This document shows, in pieces, positions 1-6,351 of a DNA stretch of 7,279 nt. Source of the stretch: Chloroflexota bacterium (GTDB taxonomy: Bacteria > Chloroflexota > Dehalococcoidia > DSTF01 > JACRBR01); contig JACRBR010000297.1 in the NCBI GenBank assembly GCA_016213125.1, positions 1 through 7,279 on the forward strand, in the 5' to 3' direction. The notes under the pieces are model-generated. The model was not told the origin of the DNA and did not search any database. It worked only from the letters and a program-made list of their open reading frames with translations. A program made the position numbers and the translations under genes. Position 1 is the first letter of the stretch; each line of letters begins with the position of its first letter.

Positions 1-50
1 AGCGCGGCCGATGCGATGAGCGCCGCCATGCCGCCTGAAATCACGCGCAC
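1..50 (-). CDS. Possible start of a further operon gene, cut by the window edge
   Basis: Beyond the binding-protein stop, the minus strand carries a purine-rich Shine-Dalgarno-like stretch (GGGGGAGA, positions 60-53). An open frame follows, starting with GTG at 50 or GTG at 44, and it stays open to the window edge. GTG at 44 has the better spacing (9 nt from GGAG). From GTG 50 the visible peptide is MRVISGGMAALIASAA, which is hydrophobic and small-residue-rich and could begin a signal peptide or membrane segment. The gap to the preceding gene is only 28 nt, consistent with a fifth operon member. With 16 codons visible, no family can be named and chance is a real possibility. Confidence 0.33.
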   Translation of the reverse strand, partial: MRVISGGMAALIASAA

Positions 51-78
51 GATCTCCCCCTGTTCTGCGCGCACACGA

Positions 79-1473
79 CTAGCGGATGCGCCTGTTGTAC
101 TCCTCGATCGCGGCGTTCGAAGCCTTGGCCGCGTCCGCAAGGGCCACCGCCGGATCCTTTCCCTGCAGGAGCATCTCCTCCATCGCGGTGACGACGGCCT
201 CGCGGACGTCCTCATACGGCCCGAGGACGGTGCCGGAGCTGGCGACGTTGGTCTGGCCGGAGAGCAGCTGGTCGTAGGCGACCCGGAACTGGGGCGACTG
301 CGCCCAGAGATCGGTGACGGCCGGGAGGGTGGTAGCGGACCGCCGGACGGGGATGTAGCCACTGCCGACGTGCCATTCCGCCTGCTGCGCGGGCTCGTTC
401 AGCCACTTCGCGAAGATGCGGGCGGCCTCCTGCTTGACCGGTGAGGAGCGGCTGATGATGAAGACCGCACCGCCGCCAACCTCGATGCCGCCAGCGTCTT
501 GCGCCTCGAGTCCCGGCATGGTCGCGACGCCCACCTTCACATCGGGGAACTCGCCGCTTACGAGCACCCCATAGACGGAGCGCATCGCGGCGGACGTGCC
601 AATGGTCATAGCAGCGTCGCCGCTGCCGACAGCCAGCAGCGCGTCGGCGCCGGATGCGTTCCGGCCGACGCTGACGGCGAGGCCGTCGTCGATCATGGAG
701 TCAATCCATGTGAAGAGCTCGCGGCCCGTGTCGTTATCGAAGAGGACGCTGGTGGCGCGCGCGGTCCGGCCATTGTCGTTGTCGGCGAACGGCTGCCCCG
801 CCTTGGCCATCCACTGCTCGAAGAACCAGCCGCCAAGCTCCAGTGCGATCCCGTGGTTGACGGCGCCCGAGTCCACGAGCTTCTGCGAGTACTCGCGGAC
901 CTCCGCGAGGGTCGCCGGGGGCTTCTGGGGATCGAGGCCGGCCTTCTCGAAGGCGATCTGGTTGTAGTAGAGGACGGGGTTGGAGACGTTGAAGGGGTAT
1001 GGCCAGAGCTCGCCATTGACGCTGTAGTAGGCGATGACGCGCTCGATATGATCCGAAAGGTCGTAGTTCTCGGCGGTGATGCAGTCCTGCGCGCGCACGA
1101 CCGTGCGGCTGTCGATCATGCGCTGGGCGGCGGTGTCCTCGACCTGGATGATGTCCGGGAGGTCGCCACCGCGGAGCGCGGTGAAGTACTTGGTCAGGTT
1201 GTCGTCGTAGGTGCCCTGAAAGACGGGCTGCACCTGCACCTTGTCCTGCGAGGCGTTGAACTCGGCCACCATGCGCTCGATCGTGTCGCGGTTGGCGGCC
1301 GTCATGGCGTGCCAGAACAGGATCTGGACGGGGCCCTGTTCCTTTTCGACGAGGCCGATGGGGCAGTCGGCCGAGAAGCCGCCGCTGTTGCCGCCGCCGC
1401 ACGCCGCAAGCAGCGCGGCGAGCGGCGTCGCGAGGGCGAGGATCCACAGCGCGAGCGAGCGTGGTGCGTTCAT
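79..1473 (-). CDS. ugpB: ABC transporter substrate-binding lipoprotein, UgpB-like (extracellular solute-binding family 1)
   Basis: This 464-residue protein captures a sugar or polyol-type substrate outside the membrane and delivers it to the two permeases encoded just upstream. The N-terminus is a lipoprotein signal: a hydrophobic stretch at about residues 6-22, then the lipobox LAAC with the lipidated Cys at 25. A Gly/Ser-rich linker follows. Recalled hallmarks of UgpB are present: a GTYDDNL segment near residue 87, PFNVSNPVLYYN at 160-171 followed by FEKAGLDP, and WHVGSGYIP at 367-375. Length fits the family. The ATG overlaps the stop of the preceding permease gene as ATGA, and an AGGAG lies 10 nt upstream (1488-1484). 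Cys37 and Cys131 could form a disulfide. By my recalled alignment, the E. coli UgpB ligand arginine in its KGLRLG segment is Val416 here. The family is secure, but the actual substrate is uncertain. Confidence 0.93.
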   Translation of the reverse strand: MNAPRSLALWILALATPLAALLAACGGGNSGGFSADCPIGLVEKEQGPVQILFWHAMTAANRDTIERMVAEFNASQDKVQVQPVFQGTYDDNLTKYFTALRGGDLPDIIQVEDTAAQRMIDSRTVVRAQDCITAENYDLSDHIERVIAYYSVNGELWPYPFNVSNPVLYYNQIAFEKAGLDPQKPPATLAEVREYSQKLVDSGAVNHGIALELGGWFFEQWMAKAGQPFADNDNGRTARATSVLFDNDTGRELFTWIDSMIDDGLAVSVGRNASGADALLAVGSGDAAMTIGTSAAMRSVYGVLVSGEFPDVKVGVATMPGLEAQDAGGIEVGGGAVFIISRSSPVKQEAARIFAKWLNEPAQQAEWHVGSGYIPVRRSATTLPAVTDLWAQSPQFRVAYDQLLSGQTNVASSGTVLGPYEDVREAVVTAMEEMLLQGKDPAVALADAAKASNAAIEEYNRRIR

Positions 1474-2333
1474 CCCTTTATCGCTCCTGACGTTAAGCCC
1501 CGAATGAGCTGCTTCTGGAAGAGGATCAGCAAGGCGAGGATGGGCGCGGCGGCGATGACGGTACCGGCCATCACCAGGTTGAACTCGTCGATGTTCGAAG
1601 AGACGAGCGCCTTCAATCCGATCTGCACCGTGCGGTAGTCGTCATCGTTGGTGATCAGGAGCGGCCACAGGTACTGGTTCCAGGCGAGGAGGAACGAGAA
1701 CACCGCCAGCGCGCCAACGGCGGCCCGCGAGAGCGGCACGACGACCTGGAGCATGAAGCCGATGTGGCCGTAGCCGTCCATGGCAGCGGCGTCGCGGAGG
1801 TCGCGCGGGACGGTGAGGAACGCCTGGCGCAGCAGGAAGGTGCCGAACGCCGTGGCGAGGAAGGGGACGATGAGGCCCTGGTAGGAGTCGAGCCAGCCGA
1901 AGGTCGAGATGGTCTGGTAGTTGGGAATGATGGTGACCTCCCAGGGGACCATCAGGGAGGCGAGAAACACGACGAACAGCAGGTTACGGAAGGGGAACCG
2001 CAGGAACGCGAAGGCGTAGGCGGCGAGCACTGACGTGATGACCTGTCCGATGGTGATGGCGGTGGCGACGATGAAGCTGTTGATGAGATAGCGCCCGAGC
2101 GATCCCGTCTCGAAGGCGCGTTTGTAGGTGTCCCACTGGGGATCGGTCACCAGGAGGTTCGGCGGGTACGAGAAGATCTCCTCGACGGGCTGGAGGGAGT
2201 AGACGACGGTGATGTAAATGGGCGTGAGGATGATCGCGGCAGCGATGGTGAGGGCGGCGTACTGTGCCGCTTCGCCGAGCACGCGGCGGATGCGGAGGGG
2301 GCGCTTCCGGACGGGGCGGGCGCTAGTTGCCAT
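1470..2333 (-). CDS. ugpE: ABC transporter permease, UgpE-like (MalG-type, binding-protein-dependent)
   Basis: This 287-residue inner-membrane protein is one of the two permease subunits of the importer. Hydrophobic segments lie at about residues 22-46, 83-107, 117-137, 152-170, 200-225 and 252-273, matching the six-helix MalG/UgpE layout. The cytoplasmic EAA loop that docks on the ATPase is visible as RDAAAMDGYGHIG at 180-192, with Gly187 and Pro200 in the expected places. The stretch AWNQYLWPLLI at 217-227 is nearly identical to the equivalent segment recalled from E. coli UgpE. The C-terminus is a short basic tail with RGL near 278-280. The ATG lies 11 bp inside the end of the upstream permease gene with no strong Shine-Dalgarno sequence, which suggests translational coupling. 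The stop overlaps the binding-protein start by 4 bp. Confidence 0.94.
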   Translation of the reverse strand: MATSARPVRKRPLRIRRVLGEAAQYAALTIAAAIILTPIYITVVYSLQPVEEIFSYPPNLLVTDPQWDTYKRAFETGSLGRYLINSFIVATAITIGQVITSVLAAYAFAFLRFPFRNLLFVVFLASLMVPWEVTIIPNYQTISTFGWLDSYQGLIVPFLATAFGTFLLRQAFLTVPRDLRDAAAMDGYGHIGFMLQVVVPLSRAAVGALAVFSFLLAWNQYLWPLLITNDDDYRTVQIGLKALVSSNIDEFNLVMAGTVIAAAPILALLILFQKQLIRGLTSGAIKG

Positions 2334-3267
2334 AGAACACCCGCCGTTCGAGGAACCGGAACTGAATCAGCGTGAGGACCAGCACGATGAGGAACAGCGC
2401 CACGCCCTGCGCGGCGGCGACGCCCTCGTTGAAGTTGCGGAAGCCCTCGGTATAGATGGAGTAGACGAGGACGTTCGTGCGGTCGAGCGGGCCGCCCTGC
2501 GTGAGGATGTCGATCTGTCCGAAGGACTGGAACGCATTGATGGTAAGCACCACGACTGCGAAGAGGAGCGTCGGCGACAGCATTGGCAGCGTGACGTTGA
2601 AGAGGCGCGACACGGCGCCGGCGCCATCGATCTTCGCGCTCTCGTGCAGTTCCTCGGGGATGGTCTGGAGCCCGGCGAGGATCACGATGAAGGTGAAGCC
2701 CAGGTTGAGCCAGATGGTGGTGAGCGAGACGGCAGGGAGCGCCCAGTCGGGGTCGCCCAGCCAGTTCACCGCCTCGAACCCGGACTCCTCGAGGCCGTAG
2801 TTGATGACGCCAAGGCTCGGATTCAGCAGGGTGAGCCACATGACGGAGGCGACGGCGACCGAGGTGGCGACCGTCGACGAGAAGATGGTGCGGTAGACGA
2901 CCATGCCGCGCAGCTTCTGGTGCGCGAGCAGCGCCAGCCCCAGACCGAGCACGAGGCCGGTCGGCACGGTGAACAGCGCGAACAGCCCGGTGGTGATGAG
3001 GCTGCGGTGGAACTCGTTGGATTGCAGTACATCGAGGTACTGGTCGAAGCCCACGTAGTTGCTGCTGAGGCCGAAGGGGTCGCTGCGGAAGAACCCCAGA
3101 TAGAAGGTCTTGACGAGCGGGTAGAAGGCGAACGTCGAGAACAGGGCCATGGACGGGCCCAGGAGGACGAGCGCGAAGGCCGCCTCCTTCAGCCGCGGGC
3201 GCGCGCGCCAGCGCCCAGCCGGCTTGGGCAGTGCGATGGTCACCTCGGTGGCGCTCATATCGTCCAT
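2323..3267 (-). CDS. ugpA: ABC transporter permease, UgpA-like (MalF-type, binding-protein-dependent)
   Basis: This 314-residue inner-membrane protein is the partner permease to the UgpE-like subunit. Hydrophobic segments occur at about residues 29-50, 92-115, 125-148, 176-200, 230-248 and 283-302. The EAA loop is ELHESAKIDGAGAVSRLF at 206-223, with the conserved Gly215 and Pro228. Segments resembling recalled E. coli UgpA include SDPFGLSSNYVG at 62-73, QGGP at 257-260, IYTEGF at 271-276 and QFRFLERRV at 302-310. There is no large periplasmic insertion of the E. coli MalF kind, as expected for UgpA. The start is ATG 3267, which overlaps the ATPase stop by one base (TGATG). A second in-frame ATG at 3258 (residue 4) is equally possible, since neither has a good Shine-Dalgarno sequence. 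This argues for reinitiation from the ATPase gene. Confidence 0.93.
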   Translation of the reverse strand: MDDMSATEVTIALPKPAGRWRARPRLKEAAFALVLLGPSMALFSTFAFYPLVKTFYLGFFRSDPFGLSSNYVGFDQYLDVLQSNEFHRSLITTGLFALFTVPTGLVLGLGLALLAHQKLRGMVVYRTIFSSTVATSVAVASVMWLTLLNPSLGVINYGLEESGFEAVNWLGDPDWALPAVSLTTIWLNLGFTFIVILAGLQTIPEELHESAKIDGAGAVSRLFNVTLPMLSPTLLFAVVVLTINAFQSFGQIDILTQGGPLDRTNVLVYSIYTEGFRNFNEGVAAAQGVALFLIVLVLTLIQFRFLERRVFYGN

Positions 3268-4349
3268 CAGTCAATCCGCAGCGTTGTGTTCGGGTCGAAC
3301 AGGTGCACGTGCTCCGCAGTCGCCGTGAGCCCGACGGTTTCGCCTTTCGCGGGCGGGGGCACGTCCGCGGGCAGGCGCACGATCGCGAACTCCTCCGGTG
3401 ACAGATCGCAGATGACGTGGCGCTCGTGGCCCAGCGACTCGACGAGGCGCACAGTGGCCTTTACGGGGCCACCATCGAGGAGGAGATGCTCGGGGCGTAC
3501 GCCCACGAGCAGGCCATCGAGGTTCATCGCGGCGGCGGCCGCGGCGGCGGCGGGCGGGAGCGGGATGGTGCCGCCGGGAACGTTCGCAACGAGGCCATCC
3601 CCGCCGTGCGCGACTGTGGCGCGGACGACGTTCATGGGAGGGCTGCCGATGAACTGCGCGACGAACGTGTTGGCCGGGCGTTCGTAGACCTGCTGCGGCG
3701 GACCGATCTGCTGGAGGGCGCCCTCGTTCATGATGGCGATGCGGTCGGCCATCGTCATGGCCTCGACCTGGTCGTGAGTTACGTACACAAAGGTGCGGGA
3801 GAGCTGCCGGTGCAGCTCGACGAGTTCGGCGCGGGTCTTCACGCGAAGCTTCGCGTCGAGGTTGGACAGCGGTTCGTCCATGAGGAAGGCCTGCGGCCGC
3901 CGGACGATGGCCCGGCCCAGCGCCACACGCTGGCGCTGTCCCCCGGACAGCTCCGACGGGCGGCGCTCGAGGAGCTCCTCGAGTCCCAGCCAGCGGGCGG
4001 CTTCGGCGACAAGCCTGACACGCTCGGCGCGGGGGATCTTGCGGGTGCGCAACGGGAACTCGATGTTGCGCCGAACCGTCATGTGGGGATACAGCGCGTA
4101 GCTCTGGAAGACCATCGCGATGTCCCGATTCTTCGCCTCGACGTCGGTGACCGCGACATCGCCGAACATGATCTCGCCTGAGGTGGGCTCCTCCAGGCCG
4201 GCGACGAGGCGGAGGGCCGTGGATTTACCACAGCCGGATGGCCCGAGGAGGACGAGGAACTCCTGGTCCTCGATCTCGAGGTTGAAGTCGCGCACGGCCA
4301 CCACGTCGCCGAAGCGCTTGGTGACATCACGGAAGGCGATTCGGCTCAT
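3267..4349 (-). CDS. ugpC: ABC transporter ATP-binding protein, UgpC/MalK type
   Basis: This 360-residue cytoplasmic ATPase powers the importer as a dimer. The nucleotide-binding domain (about residues 1-235) has every motif intact: Walker A GPSGCGKST at 36-44, the Q-loop Gln82 in VFQSYALYPH, the signature LSGGQ at 134-138, Walker B FLMDEP at 155-160 with catalytic Glu159, the D-loop SNLD at 162-165 and the switch His192. The C-terminal 125 residues match the MalK-type TOBE/OB-fold regulatory domain, with VGVRPEH at 282-288. An eight-alanine run (267-274) sits within it. I chose ATG 4349 over an in-frame GTG at 4382 because GGTGGAG lies just upstream of it and because MSRIAF is the usual family start. 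It is the first gene of the operon. MalK-type ATPases energise several sugar and polyol importers, so the ATPase does not settle the substrate. Confidence 0.95.
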   Translation of the reverse strand: MSRIAFRDVTKRFGDVVAVRDFNLEIEDQEFLVLLGPSGCGKSTALRLVAGLEEPTSGEIMFGDVAVTDVEAKNRDIAMVFQSYALYPHMTVRRNIEFPLRTRKIPRAERVRLVAEAARWLGLEELLERRPSELSGGQRQRVALGRAIVRRPQAFLMDEPLSNLDAKLRVKTRAELVELHRQLSRTFVYVTHDQVEAMTMADRIAIMNEGALQQIGPPQQVYERPANTFVAQFIGSPPMNVVRATVAHGGDGLVANVPGGTIPLPPAAAAAAAAMNLDGLLVGVRPEHLLLDGGPVKATVRLVESLGHERHVICDLSPEEFAIVRLPADVPPPAKGETVGLTATAEHVHLFDPNTTLRID

Positions 4350-4403
4350 GTGGCGCTCCACCCGCCGGCAGCACGCGGGCACTCCCCCTCGCCATCTAAG
4401 TTG

Positions 4404-4432
4404 ATTCTACGGATGTGCCGCCACAGCGGGAA
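4404..4432 (-). promoter_or_regulatory. Candidate promoter of the ugp-type operon
   Basis: Reading the minus strand, TAGAAT (4409-4404) matches the TATAAT -10 consensus at five of six positions. A weak -35 candidate, TTCCCG (4432-4427), lies 17 nt upstream. Transcription would start near 4397, giving a leader of about 48 nt before the ATPase ATG at 4349. This is the only reasonable sigma-70-like box in the gap before the operon. The poor -35 keeps confidence low. Confidence 0.33.
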
Positions 4433-4444
4433 GTCACGAATCCG

Positions 4445-4460
4445 AAGGCCAACCGGCCTT
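4445..4460 (-). terminator. Short perfect hairpin after the CoA-transferase gene, possible weak terminator
   Basis: The arms AAGGCC and GGCCTT form a perfect 6-bp stem around a 4-nt loop. The hairpin lies 38 nt downstream of the CoA-transferase stop in that gene's direction and just before the candidate operon promoter. The position suits a transcript end. No T-tract follows on the minus strand, so it is not a canonical intrinsic terminator and could be chance. Confidence 0.22.
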
Positions 4461-4498
4461 ACCGCAAGCGCGGGAGGCAGGAGGCGGCGCGCCGGATG

Positions 4499-5812
4499 TT
4501 AGAGATGGAGGGCTCGGCTTGCCTCGGCGCGGAGTTCGCCCCGGAAGTCCGGATGGGCGACGGCGATGAGTTCCTCCGCCCGCTCCCGCAGGGTCTTGCC
4601 TCGCAAGGTAGCGATGCCGTACTCGGTGACCACGTAATCGACGAACGAGCGAGGGGTGGTCACGACGGTGCCCGGCGGCAGCACCGGCAGGATGCGAGAG
4701 TGGCGGACGCCGGTCACGGTCGTGCTGGATGGCACCGCGATGATCGACCGGCCGTCCTCGCAGACTGATGCGGCGACGGCGAACGTCGTCTGTCCGCCGG
4801 GACCGCTGTATATCTCGCCGTTGAGCGTCTCTGCGGTGACCTGGCCGGTGAGGTCGATCTGGAGCGCGTTGTTGATGGCGACGAACGCCTCTTCCTGCAC
4901 CAGGATGCGCATATCGTCGGTGTGACAGAAATCCCAGAGCTCGAATGTCGGATTCAGGTGGGCGTACTGCAACTCCTCGTCGGGCATGACGGCGAAGGCA
5001 GAGCCGACGACCTTTCCGGGCGCGACCTCTTTCTTGCGGCCGGTGACGATGCCCTTCTTGACCAGATCGATCACGCCGCCGGGGATGAGCTCGGTCTGGA
5101 TGCCGAGGTCGTGCTTGTCATCCAGGTACAGGGCCATGGCGGTGGTGACGTCGCCGAGTCCCATCTGCAGGGTGTCGCCGTCGCGGATCAGCTCCGAGGC
5201 GATGAGGGTGCAGATCACCTCGGCGGCCAACGCGTTCTCTTCGCTGCGAGCGGGGACGGACGCGATGGCGGTGGCGGCCGTCTCGGCCTCACACAGGTGG
5301 TCGACCTCGGAGATGTGAAGGAAGTTCTCGCCGTAGGTGCGGATAAGGCGTTCATCGACCTCGCAGATGATGTGCGTGGCGATATCGGCGACGGTGCGGC
5401 TGATCCAGACAGCGCTGCCGAAGCTCATGTAGCCGTTGTGGTCGGGCGGGGAGGTGCGGGCGAGCATGACGTTGATCTGGCCCATGGTCTCCTTGATCCA
5501 GGACTGGCGGAAGTTGGCGACGGGCACGTAGTCGGCGCGGCCGTCGCGGAGGGCCTGGCGGTCGGCGGCGCCGGCGAACACGGTGCGAAGCCGAAAGGCA
5601 TCGGTGGTCTCGGGCGTGGCCCAGACGAATGGAGCGATGTAGTGGAACACGGTGACGTCGCGCAGGTCAGGGTGGCGATCGAACAGGGCATGGCAGAGGG
5701 TCGGCGGGGTGCTGGTGAACATTCCCGCGAACACACGGTCGCCGGAGTTCACGATGCGGACGGCGTCCTGCGGGGTCACGAGCTTGTCCGCGTAGCGGGA
5801 GCGCCAATCCAT
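4499..5812 (-). CDS. Acetyl-CoA hydrolase/transferase family protein (4-hydroxybutyrate CoA-transferase-like)
   Basis: This 437-residue cytoplasmic enzyme belongs to the family that moves CoA between acyl-CoA and a carboxylate such as acetate, or hydrolyses acetyl-CoA. The N-terminal half begins WRSRYADKLVTPQDAV, typical of the family. The likely catalytic glutamate is Glu241 in GIQTELIPGGVIDLV (238-251), by comparison with Glu238 of the clostridial 4-hydroxybutyrate CoA-transferase as I recall it. The glycine loop is SGPGGQTTF at 336-344. The C-terminal signature VTEYGIATLRGKTLRERAEE (395-414) followed by AHPDF (419-423) is highly characteristic. Length is normal. The start is ATG 5812, which gives the expected family N-terminus although no Shine-Dalgarno sequence precedes it. 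The acyl substrate cannot be read from sequence. It appears to be a transcription unit separate from the importer, since 149 bp with a hairpin and a candidate promoter lie between them. Confidence 0.93.
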   Translation of the reverse strand: MDWRSRYADKLVTPQDAVRIVNSGDRVFAGMFTSTPPTLCHALFDRHPDLRDVTVFHYIAPFVWATPETTDAFRLRTVFAGAADRQALRDGRADYVPVANFRQSWIKETMGQINVMLARTSPPDHNGYMSFGSAVWISRTVADIATHIICEVDERLIRTYGENFLHISEVDHLCEAETAATAIASVPARSEENALAAEVICTLIASELIRDGDTLQMGLGDVTTAMALYLDDKHDLGIQTELIPGGVIDLVKKGIVTGRKKEVAPGKVVGSAFAVMPDEELQYAHLNPTFELWDFCHTDDMRILVQEEAFVAINNALQIDLTGQVTAETLNGEIYSGPGGQTTFAVAASVCEDGRSIIAVPSSTTVTGVRHSRILPVLPPGTVVTTPRSFVDYVVTEYGIATLRGKTLRERAEELIAVAHPDFRGELRAEASRALHL

Positions 5813-5835
5813 CGCCGTTATCGTATCGAACGGCG
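5813..5835 (-). promoter_or_regulatory. Inverted repeat with embedded TANNNT box abutting the CoA-transferase start
   Basis: On the minus strand the 23 bases before ATG 5812 are two perfect 7-bp arms, CGCCGTT and AACGGCG, around a 9-nt centre. The centre and arm junction contain TACGAT (5825-5820), a TANNNT-type -10 box ending 7 nt before the ATG. That is the spacing expected for a leaderless transcript. No convincing -35 is visible. The repeat could be an operator over the -10 region. If transcription starts further upstream, it could instead be an RNA hairpin touching the start codon. Confidence 0.4.
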
Positions 5836-5839
5836 GCGC

Positions 5840-6085
5840 TTATGGGACTCTGGATTGGGCCGCGGCGACGACAGAGGGCTGAGGCGTGTCGAGCAGCGAA
5901 GTGAACACAGGTATGTTCACCGCCCACGCCCATGGCCGCGCGAGCGGGCGCGTAGCCGCGCTGTCGGTGCCGACGGCATCGACGAACGCCGTTACCGCCT
6001 CGAGGCGGTACGGCTCCGGGACGGAGATTCGCTCCGAGTTGGCGATGATGAGGTCGAGGGCCCTGGTCTTGTCCAGAAACAGCAT
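5840..6085 (-). CDS. Small unrecognised open reading frame upstream of the CoA-transferase gene
   Basis: An 81-codon frame runs from ATG 6085 to a TAA at 5840. A GTG at 6106 would add seven residues, and a stop at 6136 blocks further extension. Third codon positions are mostly G or C, as in the real genes here. The middle section (SERISVPEPYRLEAVTAFVDAV in two overlapping pieces, residues about 17-38) reads like a natural protein. I recognise no family or motif, and there is no signal peptide or membrane segment. Neither start has a Shine-Dalgarno sequence. It ends 27 nt before the CoA-transferase ATG on the same strand, so it could be cotranscribed with it. Alternatives are a decayed remnant of a larger gene or a chance frame in GC-rich DNA. 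Confidence 0.33.
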   Translation of the reverse strand: MLFLDKTRALDLIIANSERISVPEPYRLEAVTAFVDAVGTDSAATRPLARPWAWAVNIPVFTSLLDTPQPSVVAAAQSRVP

Positions 6086-6106
6086 GGGGAATGGTTGCCA
6101 GGTCAC

Positions 6107-6299
6107 AGAACGAGATGGGATAAGGGTTCCTGCTTACGATCGTCACCAGCCGGCCCTGAGAACCAAGTTCAAAGCCGCTTGATCGCCGCCCGAAACGGCC
6201 GTCAGGGCGCCAGGCGGCCGGTGGCGGGGCTGCTGCTGGCCGGGAGTACGCCTACGGGGAGTGCGCAGGAATCCGGGCGGTTGGCCATGGTGTGACCCG
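6107..6299. other. Intergenic region between divergent genes, nothing firm
   Basis: This stretch lies between the small minus-strand frame and the serine hydrolase promoter region. I see no RNA gene and no convincing coding frame. A 6-bp self-complementary pair (CGGCCG at 6196-6201 and 6215-6220) could form a hairpin with a 13-nt loop, but such matches are common at this GC content. Confidence 0.4.
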
Positions 6300-6329
6300 T
6301 TGGTGTCGACTAGGCCCCGGGCATATGAT
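6300..6329 (+). promoter_or_regulatory. Candidate promoter of the serine hydrolase gene
   Basis: TATGAT (6324-6329) matches the -10 consensus at five of six positions. TTGGTG (6300-6305) is a partial -35 with an 18-nt spacer. The predicted start near 6336 gives a short leader that includes the ribosome binding site before ATG 6352. The -10 box overlaps an upstream in-frame ATG at 6325, so that ATG would not be in the transcript. Confidence 0.38.
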
Positions 6330-6341
6330 CGACCGGGAAAC

Positions 6342-6346
6342 GGAGG
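6342..6346 (+). promoter_or_regulatory. Shine-Dalgarno site that decides the serine hydrolase start
   Basis: GGAGG lies 5 nt before ATG 6352. The alternative in-frame ATG at 6325 has no such element, so 6352 is the preferred start. Confidence 0.7.
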
Positions 6347-6351
6347 CGACG

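Noticed and set aside
499..1638. A 379-codon plus-strand open frame opposite the binding-protein gene
   Set aside because: It has no recognisable features, and the opposite strand encodes an unmistakable lipoprotein of the UgpB family.
2147..3274. A 375-codon minus-strand frame overlapping the UgpA-like gene in another phase
   Set aside because: The Arg/Ala/Pro-rich translation is a frame-shifted shadow of the permease, whose membrane segments and EAA loop are in the other frame.
2218..3687. A 489-codon plus-strand open frame antisense to the permease and ATPase genes
   Set aside because: The peptide is rich in Arg, Glu, Gly and His with no domain pattern. It is the usual by-product of GC-rich coding DNA on the opposite strand.
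4350..4382. GTG 4382 as an extended ATPase start (adds 11 residues)
   Set aside because: The added residues are not family-like, and the putative extension contains the Shine-Dalgarno sequence of the better ATG at 4349.
6196..6220. CGGCCG pair as a terminator or regulatory hairpin
   Set aside because: Only 6 bp with a 13-nt loop and no T-tract. Such palindromic matches are frequent by chance at this GC content.
4922..6295. A 457-codon plus-strand open frame antisense to the CoA-transferase gene
   Set aside because: Low-complexity Gly/Asp/Val-rich translation with no motifs, lying opposite a clear, full-length conserved enzyme gene.
6325..6327. In-frame upstream ATG for the serine hydrolase (adds 9 residues)
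   Set aside because: It has no ribosome binding site and lies inside the candidate -10 box, whereas GGAGG stands at the correct distance before ATG 6352.
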